From Pseudomonadota bacterium (GTDB taxonomy: Bacteria > Pseudomonadota > Alphaproteobacteria > Rhizobiales > JAKPQE01), in contig JAKPQE010000150.1 of assembly GCA_029572955.1 (NCBI GenBank), positions 62,001-126,000 of the forward strand: a stretch of DNA of 64,000 nt. The letters are read 5' to 3'. A program made the translations under genes and the position numbers. This document shows positions 17,317 through 26,724 of the stretch, piece after piece; within the stretch, counting starts at the first letter, position 1; the number at the start of each line of letters is the position of its first letter. Under the pieces are notes generated by a model. It saw nothing but the letters and a program-made list of their open reading frames with translations. It searched no databases and was not told where the DNA came from.

Positions 17317-18396
17317 TCACCCGGCCTGCCAGTCGACCTTCCGGCGCAGCCGCATGACGTAGCCGATGACCTCGGCGACGGCCTTGAAGTGCTCCTGCGG
17401 GATTTCGTCGTCGAGTTCGACGGTCGCGTGCAGGGCGCGGGCCAGCGGCGCGTTCTCCACAACCGGTACCTGATTCGCCTCGGCGATTTCGCGAATCTTG
17501 AGCGCCGTGGCGTCGACGCCCTTGGCGACGCAGATCGGCGCCGGCATGCCGCTCTCGTATTTCAGCGCGACGGCGAAGTGGGTCGGGTTGGTGATCACCA
17601 CCGAGGCCTCGGGCACCTTCTGCATCATGCGGCGACGGCTGCGTTCCATGCGGACCTGGCGCAGCTTGGCCTTGATGGTCGGATCGCCTTCCATCTGCTT
17701 GTACTCGTCGCGCACCTCCTTGATGGTCATGCGCTGGCGCTGGTGCCAGCGTTGGCGCTGCCAGAGGAAGTCGAGGCCGGCAACGACGGTGAGGACCGCG
17801 ACGACGCCGCCGAGCAGCTTCAGGGCGAGGTCGCGGATCATCGGCATCAGCGCGGCGAGGTCGGCCGTCAGGATGGTGTCGAGCCGGTCGCGCTCGGGCC
17901 ACAGGATGACCACCATCAGGGTCGAGACGATCGACACCTTGACGAGGCCCTTGAGGAAGTTGACGAGGCTTTCCTTGGAGAAAAGCCGCTTGAAGCCGCT
18001 CAGCGGCGAGACCTTGGAGAGCTTCGGCGTCAGCGGCTCGACGGTCCAGACCGGCTTGTGCTGGACGATGTTGCCGGCCGCGGCGGCGATCATGAACAGC
18101 AGGAACGGCAGCAGCATGGCGCCGATCACGCCGAGGCCGAGGCCGAGCCAGAGGCGGCGGAGGCCGCCGCCGTCCATCGGGATCGAGTGGGCATGCTCCA
18201 TGACGCCGCGCAGCGTCGCCGTCAGCCCGGTCGCCATCGACGGCGCGAGGGCGGCGACGAACAGCGCCGCGCCGGTGATCACGAACCAGGAATTGACCTC
18301 CTGGCTCTTGGCGATGTCGCCGCGCTTGTGCGCATCGTCGATCTTCTTTTGGGAAGGTTCTTCTGTTTTTTCCGATTCGTCGGGTTCGTCGGCCAT
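17317..18396 (-). CDS. flhB: Flagellar export switch protein FlhB
   Basis: A 359-residue protein starting MADEPDESEKTEEPS, then KKIDDAHKRGDIAKSQEV, the conserved FlhB N-terminus. Four TM segments follow, then the cytoplasmic domain with the NPTH autocleavage site (ITNPTHFAVAL). FlhB is part of the inner-membrane flagellar type III export gate and switches substrate from rod/hook to filament. It is the sixth flagellar gene of the flgB-flgC-fliE-fliQ-fliR-flhB run, 13 bases after fliR. Confidence 0.96.
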   Translation of the reverse strand: MADEPDESEKTEEPSQKKIDDAHKRGDIAKSQEVNSWFVITGAALFVAALAPSMATGLTATLRGVMEHAHSIPMDGGGLRRLWLGLGLGVIGAMLLPFLLFMIAAAAGNIVQHKPVWTVEPLTPKLSKVSPLSGFKRLFSKESLVNFLKGLVKVSIVSTLMVVILWPERDRLDTILTADLAALMPMIRDLALKLLGGVVAVLTVVAGLDFLWQRQRWHQRQRMTIKEVRDEYKQMEGDPTIKAKLRQVRMERSRRRMMQKVPEASVVITNPTHFAVALKYESGMPAPICVAKGVDATALKIREIAEANQVPVVENAPLARALHATVELDDEIPQEHFKAVAEVIGYVMRLRRKVDWQAG

Positions 18397-18409
18397 GACG
18401 CGCGCTCCG

Positions 18410-19171
18410 CTAGTGGACGACGAACCTGCCGAGCAGCATTTCGACGTGGTCGAGGTACCACATCATCACCGCTCCGATCAGGAACATCAGAAGAATGAAG
18501 CCGACCATGATGCTGGCCGGCATGGCGATGAAGAAGATCTGCAACTGCGGCATCAGCCGCGACAGAATGCCGAGGCCGAGGTTGAAGATGAGGCCGAAGA
18601 CGATGAACGGCGCGGCGATCTGGATGCCGATGACGAAGGTCTCGGTGATCGTGCGCAGCGCCGCGGCGCTGAAGTCGCCGACCGGCCAGGTCTCGCCGGG
18701 CTGGAACATCGTGTAGGAATCATAGAGTGCCGCGAGCACCAGATGGTGCAGGTCGGTGACGAAGATCATCGTCAGGGCGAGGATAGTCAGGAAGTTGCCG
18801 ATGATCGCGCCCTGCTGGCCCTGGCTCGGATCGACGCTGAGGGCGAAGCCGAGGCCCATCTGGAAGGCGATGGTGGTGCCGGCGGTCTGCAGCGAGGTGG
18901 TGATCATGCGGGCGATGAGGCCGAGGCCGAAGCCGATCATCAGCTCGCCGGCGAGCGCCGTCAGGACACCGGCGAACGAGGCCGGCATCGCCGGATAGGC
19001 ACGGCTGACGGCGGGATAGAGCACCAGCGTGATGGCGAGGGCGAGCGACAGGCGGATGCGCGCCGGCATGGTGCGCTCGCCGATCGCCGGCATCAGCATG
19101 ACGAGCGTGCCGAGCCGGGCGAACATCAGCATGAAGAGAAAAGCCGTCTGAGGCAGCAGCGAGATCGTCAT
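18410..19171 (-). CDS. fliR: Flagellar export gate protein FliR
   Basis: A 253-residue protein with about six TM helices. Conserved features include LMLMPAIGERTMPARIRLSLALAI, GELMIGFGLGLIARM and FQMGLGFALSVDPSQGQQ. FliR forms the export gate core with FliP and FliQ and normally follows fliQ, as here (22-base gap). Length is normal. Confidence 0.96.
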   Translation of the reverse strand: MTISLLPQTAFLFMLMFARLGTLVMLMPAIGERTMPARIRLSLALAITLVLYPAVSRAYPAMPASFAGVLTALAGELMIGFGLGLIARMITTSLQTAGTTIAFQMGLGFALSVDPSQGQQGAIIGNFLTILALTMIFVTDLHHLVLAALYDSYTMFQPGETWPVGDFSAAALRTITETFVIGIQIAAPFIVFGLIFNLGLGILSRLMPQLQIFFIAMPASIMVGFILLMFLIGAVMMWYLDHVEMLLGRFVVH

Positions 19172-19193
19172 CGCCCTTCCCCGTCCCTCACCT

Positions 19194-19460
19194 TCAGCCG
19201 CCGGCGACGATGCGCTCGGTCAGGCGCGCCATCAGGCCGGCGAGCGCCTGGCCCATGAACGGCAGGGCGAGCAGCAGGGCAACGAAGATCGCGACGATCT
19301 TCGGCACGAAGACGAGGGTCATTTCCTGGACCTGGGTCAGCGCCTGCAACAGGCCGATGCCGACGCCGACGAGCAGGCCGACGAGCATCGGCGGGGTCGC
19401 CACGACGATCATGGTGTAGATGGCGTCGCGCGCGATATCGACGACTTCCGCTCCGGTCAT
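19194..19460 (-). CDS. fliQ: Flagellar export gate protein FliQ
   Basis: An 88-residue two-TM protein with GLLVGVGIGLLQALTQVQE and LTFVPK-like TLVFVPK, the conserved FliQ signature. It belongs to the FliPQR core of the flagellar type III export apparatus. It lies between fliE and fliR in the same orientation. Confidence 0.96.
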   Translation of the reverse strand: MTGAEVVDIARDAIYTMIVVATPPMLVGLLVGVGIGLLQALTQVQEMTLVFVPKIVAIFVALLLALPFMGQALAGLMARLTERIVAGG

Positions 19461-19485
19461 GGCGCCTTCCTCGCGCGCCGACGGG

Positions 19486-19806
19486 TCAGATCGGCATGCG
19501 CATGATCTCTTCGTAGGCGGCGATCACCTTGTCGCGCACCGTGACCATGGTCGACAGCGCGACCTCGGTCTCGGCGACGGCGGTGACCACGTCGACCACG
19601 TCCGCCTTGCCCTGCGCCGCGGCCAGAGCCTTCTGGTCGGCGACCTTGCCGGCCTCGACCACGTCGCCGATGGCCTGCTTGACCATCGAGCCGAAATCAC
19701 CACCGGCGTCGCCCGTGGCCTTGGCCGCCTTCTCGTTCCCGGCGAGCTGATTCGCCAGTCTTCCGACGGAAGAATACGCCTTGGCGGCGGAAAGTGGCGT
19801 GGTCAT
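19486..19806 (-). CDS. fliE: Flagellar hook-basal body protein FliE
   Basis: A 106-residue protein. The C-terminal half (DVVTAVAETEVALSTMVTVRDKVIAAYEEIMRMPI) is the FliE signature. FliE joins the MS ring to the proximal rod and is the first substrate of the flagellar export apparatus. It sits between flgC and fliQ. Confidence 0.95.
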   Translation of the reverse strand: MTTPLSAAKAYSSVGRLANQLAGNEKAAKATGDAGGDFGSMVKQAIGDVVEAGKVADQKALAAAQGKADVVDVVTAVAETEVALSTMVTVRDKVIAAYEEIMRMPI

Positions 19807-19852
19807 TCCTTCGCTCCCCGTTCTGGTGCGGTGCCCGGCCGGCGATCAGCGC

Positions 19853-20263
19853 TCAGGCGCGCAGGATGTCGAGCGTGCGGTCGATCATGCGGCGCGTCGC
19901 CGTGATCAGGTTGAGGTTGGCCTCGTAGCTGCGCTGCGCCTCGCGGAAATCCATCGCCTCGACCATGGTGTTGACGTTGGGCAGCTTGACGTAGCCCTTG
20001 GCGTCGGCGGCCGGGTGGCCGGGGTCGTAGCGGGTGCCGAAGTCGCTCTGGTCGCGCTCGATCTTGCCGAGGCGCACGGTGTCGGCGCCGAGCTCGCGGT
20101 CGAGCGCGGTCTTGAAGGTCGGGATCTTGCGCCGGTAGGGGTCGGCGCCGGGCGCGTTGCCGGTCGAATCGGCGTTGGCGAGGTTTTCCGAAATGACCCG
20201 CATGCGTCCCGACTGGGCCCTGAGGCCGGTCGCCGCCACCATGATCGAGCGCAGGAATTCCAT
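19853..20263 (-). CDS. flgC: Proximal rod protein FlgC
   Basis: A 136-residue rod protein. The N-terminus (SIMVAATGLRAQSGRMRVISENLANADST) and C-terminus (AMDFREAQRSYEANLNLI...MIDRTLDIL) form the paired helices typical of FlgB/C/F/G axial proteins. It follows flgB after 21 bases. Confidence 0.96.
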   Translation of the reverse strand: MEFLRSIMVAATGLRAQSGRMRVISENLANADSTGNAPGADPYRRKIPTFKTALDRELGADTVRLGKIERDQSDFGTRYDPGHPAADAKGYVKLPNVNTMVEAMDFREAQRSYEANLNLITATRRMIDRTLDILRA

Positions 20264-20284
20264 GGGCTAACCCCTTCAGATCCG

Positions 20285-20695
20285 TCAGGCGCCGCGGCCG
20301 ATCGCGGTCTTGATGAGGCCGAGACCGCGGCTGTAGAGGGTCGCAACCGTCTGGTAGTCCATCTGGTTGGCCGTCACCTTCATCATTTCTTCCTCGAGAA
20401 CGACCCGGTTGCCTTCCGGCGTCGTTTCGAAATCGGTGATCCGCCGGGTGTCGAAGGGACCGGCGCCGGACGGCGGCCGCGTCGCGAAATGCGCCGCATC
20501 GGTGCGCAGCGCGGTGACGCCCTCGACCTGCGCGGCCTTGACGTGGCTCTCGAAGTCGAGCGGCTTCAGATCGTGACCGCGATAGCCGGGCGTATCGGCA
20601 TTGGCGATATTCTCGGACAGCACCCGCTGGCGCGCCTCGTGCCATTTCATGCGGGTGCGCAGGGCGGAGAAGATCGGCAGATCGGTGATCGCCAT
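20285..20695 (-). CDS. flgB: Proximal rod protein FlgB
   Basis: A 136-residue rod protein with LPIFSALRTRMKWHEARQ, then VLSENIANADTPGYRGHDLKP, the FlgB signature. The C-terminal helix contains MDYQTVATLYSRGLGLIKTAIG. ATG 20695 is preferred over an upstream in-frame ATG at 20764 because the family begins near MAITDLPIF and GGGGGA precedes it. It opens the flgB-flgC-fliE-fliQ-fliR-flhB operon, with a CtrA-type site upstream. Confidence 0.95.
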   Translation of the reverse strand: MAITDLPIFSALRTRMKWHEARQRVLSENIANADTPGYRGHDLKPLDFESHVKAAQVEGVTALRTDAAHFATRPPSGAGPFDTRRITDFETTPEGNRVVLEEEMMKVTANQMDYQTVATLYSRGLGLIKTAIGRGA

Positions 20696-20756
20696 GGTGG
20701 CCGCGTCCCCCACGATGGGTGATTGCTGAATGCGGCAAATTCTGCAGGGTGTATGG

Positions 20757-20771
20757 TTAATCAAAGGTTAA
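20757..20771. promoter_or_regulatory. Consensus CtrA binding site upstream of flgB (and fliO)
   Basis: TTAA-N7-TTAA with exact spacing (20757-20760 and 20768-20771), followed by another TTAAC at 20777. TTAA-N7-TTAA is the known recognition sequence of the master regulator CtrA. It lies about 60 bases upstream of flgB and in the shared region with divergent fliO. Confidence 0.65.
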
Positions 20772-20933
20772 TCGTGTTAACGCTGCATTTACCGTTCGGG
20801 GCGATGCGGCGCCCCATGGCGAAAGCCTGTGGAAAAGACGGCAAGGGGAGACCCCGTGGTCGGCAGTTTTTGCTGACTGGCGTTAACCTGCCGGTTGGGG
20901 TAACCCGCCGGGAAAGCGAGGGGGCCGGACAGA

Positions 20934-22220
20934 ATGGGTGACTGGATGATCGAGACTTTCGGCGAGGGCGGCGCCAGGGCAGCGCAATTCATTTTCGCCC
21001 TCATCTTCGTCCTGCTTCTGATCGCCATCGGTGCCTTCCTGCTCAGGCGTTTCGCAGCCGTGCGCTTCGGGGCGACCAGCGGGCGCAGCCGCCAGCCGCG
21101 CCTCGCCATCATGGACGCCGCACCGATCGACACCCGCCGCCGGCTGGTGCTGATCCGCCGCGACAACATCGAGCATCTCCTCCTGATCGGCGGCCCGAGC
21201 GACGTCGTCGTCGAGCAGAACATCGTGCGCGGCTATCCCGCGACGATGCCGCAGCCGCGCGTCGGCGCGCCGCGCCGCCACGGCGCCGAGCCCGAGGAGC
21301 ACGGCGAGGAGGCGGCCGCCGAGCCGGCGCCGCGCCACGCCGCGGTCGAGCATCGCCACGCGCCCGAGCGGCCGGCGCACCGGGCCGAGGAGCATCCGCC
21401 GCGGGCCCGCCAGGAAGAGCTGAGGCCCGACGCCCTCCACCGCCTCGACGACGCGCTGCGCCACCACGACCAGAGCCCCGTGCCGCCGAAGACCGAGCCG
21501 GCACCCGCCGCCGCGCACGTCCACGCGCCGGTCCCGCCCGCCGCACCGGCGCCCGCCGCCGCGCACGTCCACGCACCGGTCCCGCCCGCTGCACCGGCGC
21601 CGGCCGCCGCCCATCCGCCGCGCCCGGCGCAACCGCCACGCCCGCAGGCAACGCCGCCAGTCATGCCGCGCCAGCCCGCCGCACCGCGGCCGAGCGAGCC
21701 AGCAGCGCCAGCCGCACCCGCCGTTGCCCATGCGCCGGAGCCGAAGCCGGCGAGCCCCTTCCGCTTCCCGTCGCGCATGACCGAGCGGCCGGCCGGCAGC
21801 CCGCCGCCGCAGCCGCCGTCGCGCGGCAGCCTGCTCGGTGCCTCGCGGGCAACGCCGACCCTGGCGCCGCCGCCGGTTCCGCCGCAGATGCCCGCGACCG
21901 CACCGGAGCCGGCACCCGCACCCGCAGCGAAGGTCGAGATCGAACCGGAGCCGATCGAGCCGATCGCCGCTGCGCCGGCGCCCGAGATGGCCGCCACCGC
22001 GCCGGCCTTCAAGATCGAGCCGGAGCCCGAGGCCGAGCCGAAATTCGAACTCGCCATCGAGCCGGAACCGGAACCGGAGCCGGAGGCAGCGCCGGAGCCC
22101 GCGCCTGCGCCCGTCGAAGAGGCACCGCAGCCGGCCAAGGCCAAGGCGCCGACCATAGAGAGCCTCGAGGACGAAATGGCCAAGCTCCTCGGCGAGATCG
22201 CCGGGCAGCCGCCGCGATGA
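20934..22220 (+). CDS. fliO: Flagellar biosynthesis protein FliO with very long Pro/Ala/Glu tail
   Basis: A 428-residue protein. One N-terminal TM (about residues 18-38) precedes a FliO-type domain to about residue 105 (ALIFVLLLIAIGAFLLRRF, then LAIMDAAPIDTRRRLVLIRRDNIEHLLLIGG). The remaining 320 residues are disordered and rich in Pro, Ala and Glu, including two exact-length 16-residue repeats (PAAAHVHAPVPPAAPA) and EPEPE runs. FliO helps assemble the FliPQR gate. Typical FliO is near 100-140 residues, so the tail is exceptional. The stop overlaps fliP by ATGA. Confidence 0.88.
   Translation: MGDWMIETFGEGGARAAQFIFALIFVLLLIAIGAFLLRRFAAVRFGATSGRSRQPRLAIMDAAPIDTRRRLVLIRRDNIEHLLLIGGPSDVVVEQNIVRGYPATMPQPRVGAPRRHGAEPEEHGEEAAAEPAPRHAAVEHRHAPERPAHRAEEHPPRARQEELRPDALHRLDDALRHHDQSPVPPKTEPAPAAAHVHAPVPPAAPAPAAAHVHAPVPPAAPAPAAAHPPRPAQPPRPQATPPVMPRQPAAPRPSEPAAPAAPAVAHAPEPKPASPFRFPSRMTERPAGSPPPQPPSRGSLLGASRATPTLAPPPVPPQMPATAPEPAPAPAAKVEIEPEPIEPIAAAPAPEMAATAPAFKIEPEPEAEPKFELAIEPEPEPEPEAAPEPAPAPVEEAPQPAKAKAPTIESLEDEMAKLLGEIAGQPPR
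21504..21599 (+). repeat. 48-bp tandem repeat within fliO
   Basis: Two adjacent 48-bp units (21504-21551 and 21552-21599) encode the same 16 residues, PAAAHVHAPVPPAAPA. A partial third copy begins at 21600 and diverges after a few codons. The repeat lies in the disordered tail, so copy number could vary without affecting the FliO domain. Confidence 0.85.
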
Positions 22221-22975
22221 GTGCCAAGGGCCGCGGCCTGCCGGCCCGGCGCTTTCTCCCGGCCGCCCTCGCCTTCCTGGTGCTGGCGGTCGGATTTCCG
22301 GCAGCAGCACAGGACATCACCCTCGGCTTCGGCGAAGGCACGACGCTGACCGAGCGCGCCGTGCAGCTGGTGATGCTCGTCACCGTGCTGTCGCTCGCCC
22401 CTTCGATCCTCGTGATGGTGACCTCGTTCACCCGGATCGCGGTAGTGCTGTCGCTGCTCAGGACCGCCATCGGCCTGCAGACCGCGCCGCCGAACGCGGT
22501 GATCGTCAGCCTCGCGCTGTTCCTCACCGCCTTCGTCATGGCGCCGACCTTCCAGCAGGCCTATGACGAGGGCATCCAGCCGCTGATCGACGGGGCGATC
22601 GAGCCGGACCAGGCGTTCGAGCGGGCCTCGGCGCCGTTCCATGCCTTCATGCGCAAGCATGTGCGCGAGAAGGACCTGCGGCTCTTCATCGATCTCGCGC
22701 GCCAGCCGCCGCCGGAGACGCCCGAGGAAGTCAGCCTCAGGATCCTCGTTCCGGCCTTCATGATCTCGGAGCTGCGCCGGGCGTTCGAGATCGGCTTCCT
22801 CTTGTTCGTGCCGTTCATCGTCATCGACCTCGTCGTCGCCTCGGTGCTGATGTCGATGGGCATGATGATGCTGCCGCCGGTGGTGATCTCACTGCCGTTC
22901 AAGCTGATCTTCTTCGTTCTGGTCGACGGCTGGAATCTGGTGGCGGGCAGTCTGGTGGAGAGCTTCGGGACCTGA
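22217..22975 (+). CDS. fliP: Flagellar export gate protein FliP
   Basis: A 252-residue protein with a cleavable signal peptide (FLVLAVGFPAAAQ), usual for FliP. Conserved blocks follow: MLVTVLSLAPSILVMVTSFTRI, VVLSLLRTAIGLQTAPPN, LRILVPAFMISELRRAFEIGFLLFVPF, and the C-terminal GMMMLPPVVISLPFKLIFFVLVDGW. It forms the pentameric core of the export gate with FliQ and FliR. It overlaps fliO by 4 bases. Confidence 0.96.
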   Translation: MSAKGRGLPARRFLPAALAFLVLAVGFPAAAQDITLGFGEGTTLTERAVQLVMLVTVLSLAPSILVMVTSFTRIAVVLSLLRTAIGLQTAPPNAVIVSLALFLTAFVMAPTFQQAYDEGIQPLIDGAIEPDQAFERASAPFHAFMRKHVREKDLRLFIDLARQPPPETPEEVSLRILVPAFMISELRRAFEIGFLLFVPFIVIDLVVASVLMSMGMMMLPPVVISLPFKLIFFVLVDGWNLVAGSLVESFGT

Positions 22976-23000
22976 GGCCGGCGCGGCGGCGTCCCCGGCG

Positions 23001-26000
23001 TCAGCCCTTGTTGCCGACTCCGGCCGGCAGGGCCGAACTGCCGATCTCGCCTTCGACGAAGCCCTTGCGGTATTCGGCAAGGAACGCCTGCAGGCGGTCG
23101 ACAGCGCCGATCTCGGCGATGATCGACTGGAATTCGACGCCCTGCGCCTCGATTGGCCCGGTGACCACGTCGAAGGCATGGGCATGGGCGCCGCCCGCCA
23201 TCTTGGCCGCGTATTTGCCGTGCAGCCGGTCGAGGCCGATGCGATCGTCGGCAAGGGCATAACCGATCGCGGCGCGCAGCACGTCGAAGCGCTGGTCGTC
23301 GTCGAGGGCCCGGTCGCCTGACCAGGATTCGCCATACATGCGCTCGATCTGCTCGGCCGCCTTCTGCCACTGCTCGCCCTTCCAGAGCACGTCGGCGCGA
23401 ACCCGGTCGACGTCGGCGCCGACGAAGGAGCGCAGGAGGTCGAGCGCAATGTCGGCGCGGCCGGTCTCGCCGAGGGCGACCGCCTCGACGATGCGGCGGC
23501 GACGCTCGAGCGTCTTGGGCAGCTGCGCCTGGCGGGTGCGGTGGATGGTCCTCAGGGCCTCGGCCGGCTTGTGATCGGTAAGATAAATGACGGCGAGGTC
23601 GGCGGCGACCTCGGCCCGTGCGGCGCCCTTCAGGCGATTGTCGACCTGATGGGCGAGCAATTCCTCGGCCGGCTCGAGCAGATCGACCGAGACCAGACGG
23701 TCGGCGAGACGGCGCACCATTTCGTCGCCGCGCCGCCCGACGGGCGTCAGCTGGCGGTGGTCGTAATAGAGCGCCAGCGCCGCGAGCGGCTCCATGTTGT
23801 CGGCCTTGCCGTTGAGATAGAGGTCGGCAAAGACCGTCGACATCTCGTCCTGGATGAGGCGCGTGGTCTTGTCTTCCGGCGCCGCGATCATCGCCGAGCG
23901 CATGGTGGTGAAGGCGTCGCGGTAGCGGCCCTTGTCGACATAGAGCGAGGCCAGCATCCCGAGCGCCTTCAGCTCGGTCTCGTCGCCGCGCCACACCGAG
24001 GACAGCGATTCCAGCGCCTCGATGCCCTTGACGGGGTCGAGCACGCCGTCGCGCTTCATCTGGGTGAGCTTGCGCAGCTCGGCCTCGGCGGCGAGCGGAC
24101 GCGGCGCGGTCTTGATCACCCGGTCGTAATAGCCGAGGGCCTCGTCGGTACGCCCGGAGGCGTCGGCGATACGGGCGCGCAACAGGTCGTAGCGGGCAAC
24201 GCGCTCGTTGCTGACGGTCGCCGGATTGATCTCGGAGAGATAGCCGGTCGCCGAGGCGAAGTCGTTGATCTCGACGGAGGCCTGGGCGGCGGCGAGGTTG
24301 ACGTCGGTCTGCAGGGCGAGCGGATAGGAGGCGAGCACCGTCTCGACATCGGGCATCAGGCGGCGCACCTCGAGCCAGTTGTGCATCTGCTCGTGGGCGA
24401 GCACGCGCCAGACCTGGGCGTCGGCATTGCCGTCGAGCGCCGGGTCGGCGAGCGCCTTGTAGGCGTCGATCGGACGGTGCGCCATGACATCGGCGGCGCC
24501 GAGCAGGACGCGATAGTCGGCGTCCTCGTTGATCGCGGCCGATTCGGCGCCGGTCATGCCGAGGATGCCGATCGCCTCGTAGGCAAGGCCGTTGGCGAGG
24601 TAGAAGCGGGCGAGATCGAGGCGCGGCTGGTCGCGGTTGCCGGCCTCGGCATTGGCGGCGGCGTGCTGGAGATCGCTGAGGCGATTCTGGAAGTCGCCCG
24701 GGCTTGCCGGCTGCCAGGCCCGGAAATCGATGAAGCCCGGTCGCCCGAGCTCCTCAGGAAGCGGTGCCGTGATGGCGGCGGACCTGCCGCTGGCGTTCGA
24801 CAGCGTCAGGCCCTTCGGCCTCGATATGGTGACGATGTCCGCCTCGATACCGGCTTTCAGATCGTCGACCGAGGGGATCACCGCGATGCCGTGGGCCGAA
24901 GGCAGGACCTCGAAATCGACGAACCGCAGGGGCTTGATGAAGCCGCGCGGCGGGCCGAGCGCGGTGACGACGGCGATGCGGTCGCCGACGGTCGGATCCT
25001 CGATCCAGTGCACCGAGCCGGCATTGGCCAGCGGCACGCGGACGATGGCGCGGCCGTCCGGCTCGGCGGAACGGTCGATGTCGAGCGGGCGGCTCGGCGC
25101 CAGCACCATCTCGCCGATGGTGACGATCCAGCTCGGGCCCTCGCTGCCCATCGTGGTCAGGCGCGGCTGGTCGAAGGTCATGCGGATCGACTGGGAATTG
25201 CCCGAGCGGGTGATCTGGCTGTCGACGACCATGTCGGAGAGATCGTTGCGCACGGCGCGCAGATCGATCGGCAGGCCGCTGTCGAACACGATCCAGAGAT
25301 CGGCGCCGCGCCGGAAGACGGCGGCCGGCGTATCGTTGTCGAAGGGAAAAACGAGGCGGATGGTGCTGCCGATGCGCCGCGTCTCGACATGAACGTAGTT
25401 CGGCGCGACGCTGCCATGGTCGGCCGTGTCCTCGCGGGGCGCCGGCTCGGGCGCCGCGGCGACTTCATCGGCCGCGATATCGGCCGCCGCCTCAGAGGCC
25501 GGTGCTGCCGGCGCCTCGACGGGCTTCGACTTTTCGGCGACGGCGACGGGCGCTTCCGGCTCGGCCGGCATGTCGGCGGTCTCGGCGGCTGCGGGACGCG
25601 GCGCCGGGCTGCCGCCGAGCAGCGGGCGCTCGGTCGTCGTCACGTCGGCCATCGGCGCCGTCTCGTCGGGCTCGGCGACCGCGCCGTCGGTCCGGCCGCG
25701 GGTCACGATGCGGGCATCGGCGCCACCGGCCATGCTGCCGACCGCGTCGGAAATCTGCCTCTCGACGTCCGGCCGCTCGGCCGCGAGCGCCGGATTGGCG
25801 ACGTCGACGACATAGGCCTCGCCGTCGCGGAAGGCGCGGACATCGGCGGAGGGATCGACCTTCAGCTTGATCCGCAGCCCCTTCTCGCCATTCTCGCCGG
25901 TGATTTCGTCGACGAGCGGCGGCATGTCGGAGCGGATCGGACCGAGGTCCGGGTCGGCGAAAACGTCGAAGCCGATGGCGACGTCGCCGCCGTCGCGGGC

Positions 26001-26630
26001 GAAGGCCGGCTGGAACGGCACGTTCCAGACGAAGGCGAAACGGGTGAAGGTCGGCTGGCGGCCAACCCGCACGTCGACCTTGGGCTCCTTGCCGTCGAGC
26101 AGCTTGGCGCGCTCCTCGGCGCGCGCCTTGTCGGCGGCTTCCTGGGCGCGGCGGGCGAGCTCGGCGACGACCTCCTCGGGCAGGCCCGGCGGCAGGCCGG
26201 TCCAGTCGTAGGGCAGCAGGTCGATGAACAGCTTTTCGCCCGCCTCCATGGTGTTGACCCGGACGGCGCGGGCGAGCGCGAAGCGCAGCGCCTTGTCGTT
26301 GGGATCGGCGCGGGCGACGGTGATGTACTCGCCAAGGCTCAGCGTCACCCGGTCGACACCGGCGGCGATCGGCTCGTCGAGCTTGACGACGAGGACGCCG
26401 TTGTTGACCTCGGCATTGTAGCCGGGCAGCGTCAGGCGGCCCTCGAAAGTCAGCACCAGCCGGCCGAATCCCTCTTTCATCGCAACGGCTTCGACGTCGA
26501 CCCGCTGCTCGGCGAGAGCGCCGTGGCCGATCGGCACGATGAGGCTGAGGAAGAAGGCGAGCAGGACCGCGCGCAGGGCCATGAAGCACCTGCGTCCGAT
26601 CGCGCCGAGGGGCATTGCCGCCTTCACCAT
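23001..26630 (-). CDS. Large exported TPR protein in flagellar cluster
   Basis: About 1209 residues. A signal or anchor sequence (LRAVLLAFFLSLIVPIGHG) comes first. Residues up to about 300 are beta-rich (VDVEAVAMKEGFGRLVLTF, LPGYNAEVNNGVLVVKL). A Pro/Ala/Glu linker follows at about 320-405, then a second beta-rich block (IRLVFPFDNDTPAAVF). The last about 500 residues form helix-turn-helix repeats of TPR type (for example LASLYVDKGRYRDAFTTMRSAM). It is located between motE and fliP and has a CtrA-like site upstream, so a role in flagellar assembly or motor function is likely, but I know no assigned function. ATG 26630 with GGAG is chosen; 26615 and 26582 are alternatives. Confidence 0.75.
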   Translation of the reverse strand: MVKAAMPLGAIGRRCFMALRAVLLAFFLSLIVPIGHGALAEQRVDVEAVAMKEGFGRLVLTFEGRLTLPGYNAEVNNGVLVVKLDEPIAAGVDRVTLSLGEYITVARADPNDKALRFALARAVRVNTMEAGEKLFIDLLPYDWTGLPPGLPEEVVAELARRAQEAADKARAEERAKLLDGKEPKVDVRVGRQPTFTRFAFVWNVPFQPAFARDGGDVAIGFDVFADPDLGPIRSDMPPLVDEITGENGEKGLRIKLKVDPSADVRAFRDGEAYVVDVANPALAAERPDVERQISDAVGSMAGGADARIVTRGRTDGAVAEPDETAPMADVTTTERPLLGGSPAPRPAAAETADMPAEPEAPVAVAEKSKPVEAPAAPASEAAADIAADEVAAAPEPAPREDTADHGSVAPNYVHVETRRIGSTIRLVFPFDNDTPAAVFRRGADLWIVFDSGLPIDLRAVRNDLSDMVVDSQITRSGNSQSIRMTFDQPRLTTMGSEGPSWIVTIGEMVLAPSRPLDIDRSAEPDGRAIVRVPLANAGSVHWIEDPTVGDRIAVVTALGPPRGFIKPLRFVDFEVLPSAHGIAVIPSVDDLKAGIEADIVTISRPKGLTLSNASGRSAAITAPLPEELGRPGFIDFRAWQPASPGDFQNRLSDLQHAAANAEAGNRDQPRLDLARFYLANGLAYEAIGILGMTGAESAAINEDADYRVLLGAADVMAHRPIDAYKALADPALDGNADAQVWRVLAHEQMHNWLEVRRLMPDVETVLASYPLALQTDVNLAAAQASVEINDFASATGYLSEINPATVSNERVARYDLLRARIADASGRTDEALGYYDRVIKTAPRPLAAEAELRKLTQMKRDGVLDPVKGIEALESLSSVWRGDETELKALGMLASLYVDKGRYRDAFTTMRSAMIAAPEDKTTRLIQDEMSTVFADLYLNGKADNMEPLAALALYYDHRQLTPVGRRGDEMVRRLADRLVSVDLLEPAEELLAHQVDNRLKGAARAEVAADLAVIYLTDHKPAEALRTIHRTRQAQLPKTLERRRRIVEAVALGETGRADIALDLLRSFVGADVDRVRADVLWKGEQWQKAAEQIERMYGESWSGDRALDDDQRFDVLRAAIGYALADDRIGLDRLHGKYAAKMAGGAHAHAFDVVTGPIEAQGVEFQSIIAEIGAVDRLQAFLAEYRKGFVEGEIGSSALPAGVGNKG

Positions 26631-26724
26631 CACTCTCCAAACCGGCCGGTCACCCGTCACGCGCCCTCGCGCGCGAAGCGGACGAGCCGCACAGGAACCC
26701 GATCGAGAGCCTAAATGCCATGGC

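Noticed and set aside
23541..26714. 1057-residue plus-strand ORF opposite the TPR gene
   Set aside because: It is an antisense shadow. The minus-strand product has a signal peptide and TPR repeats.
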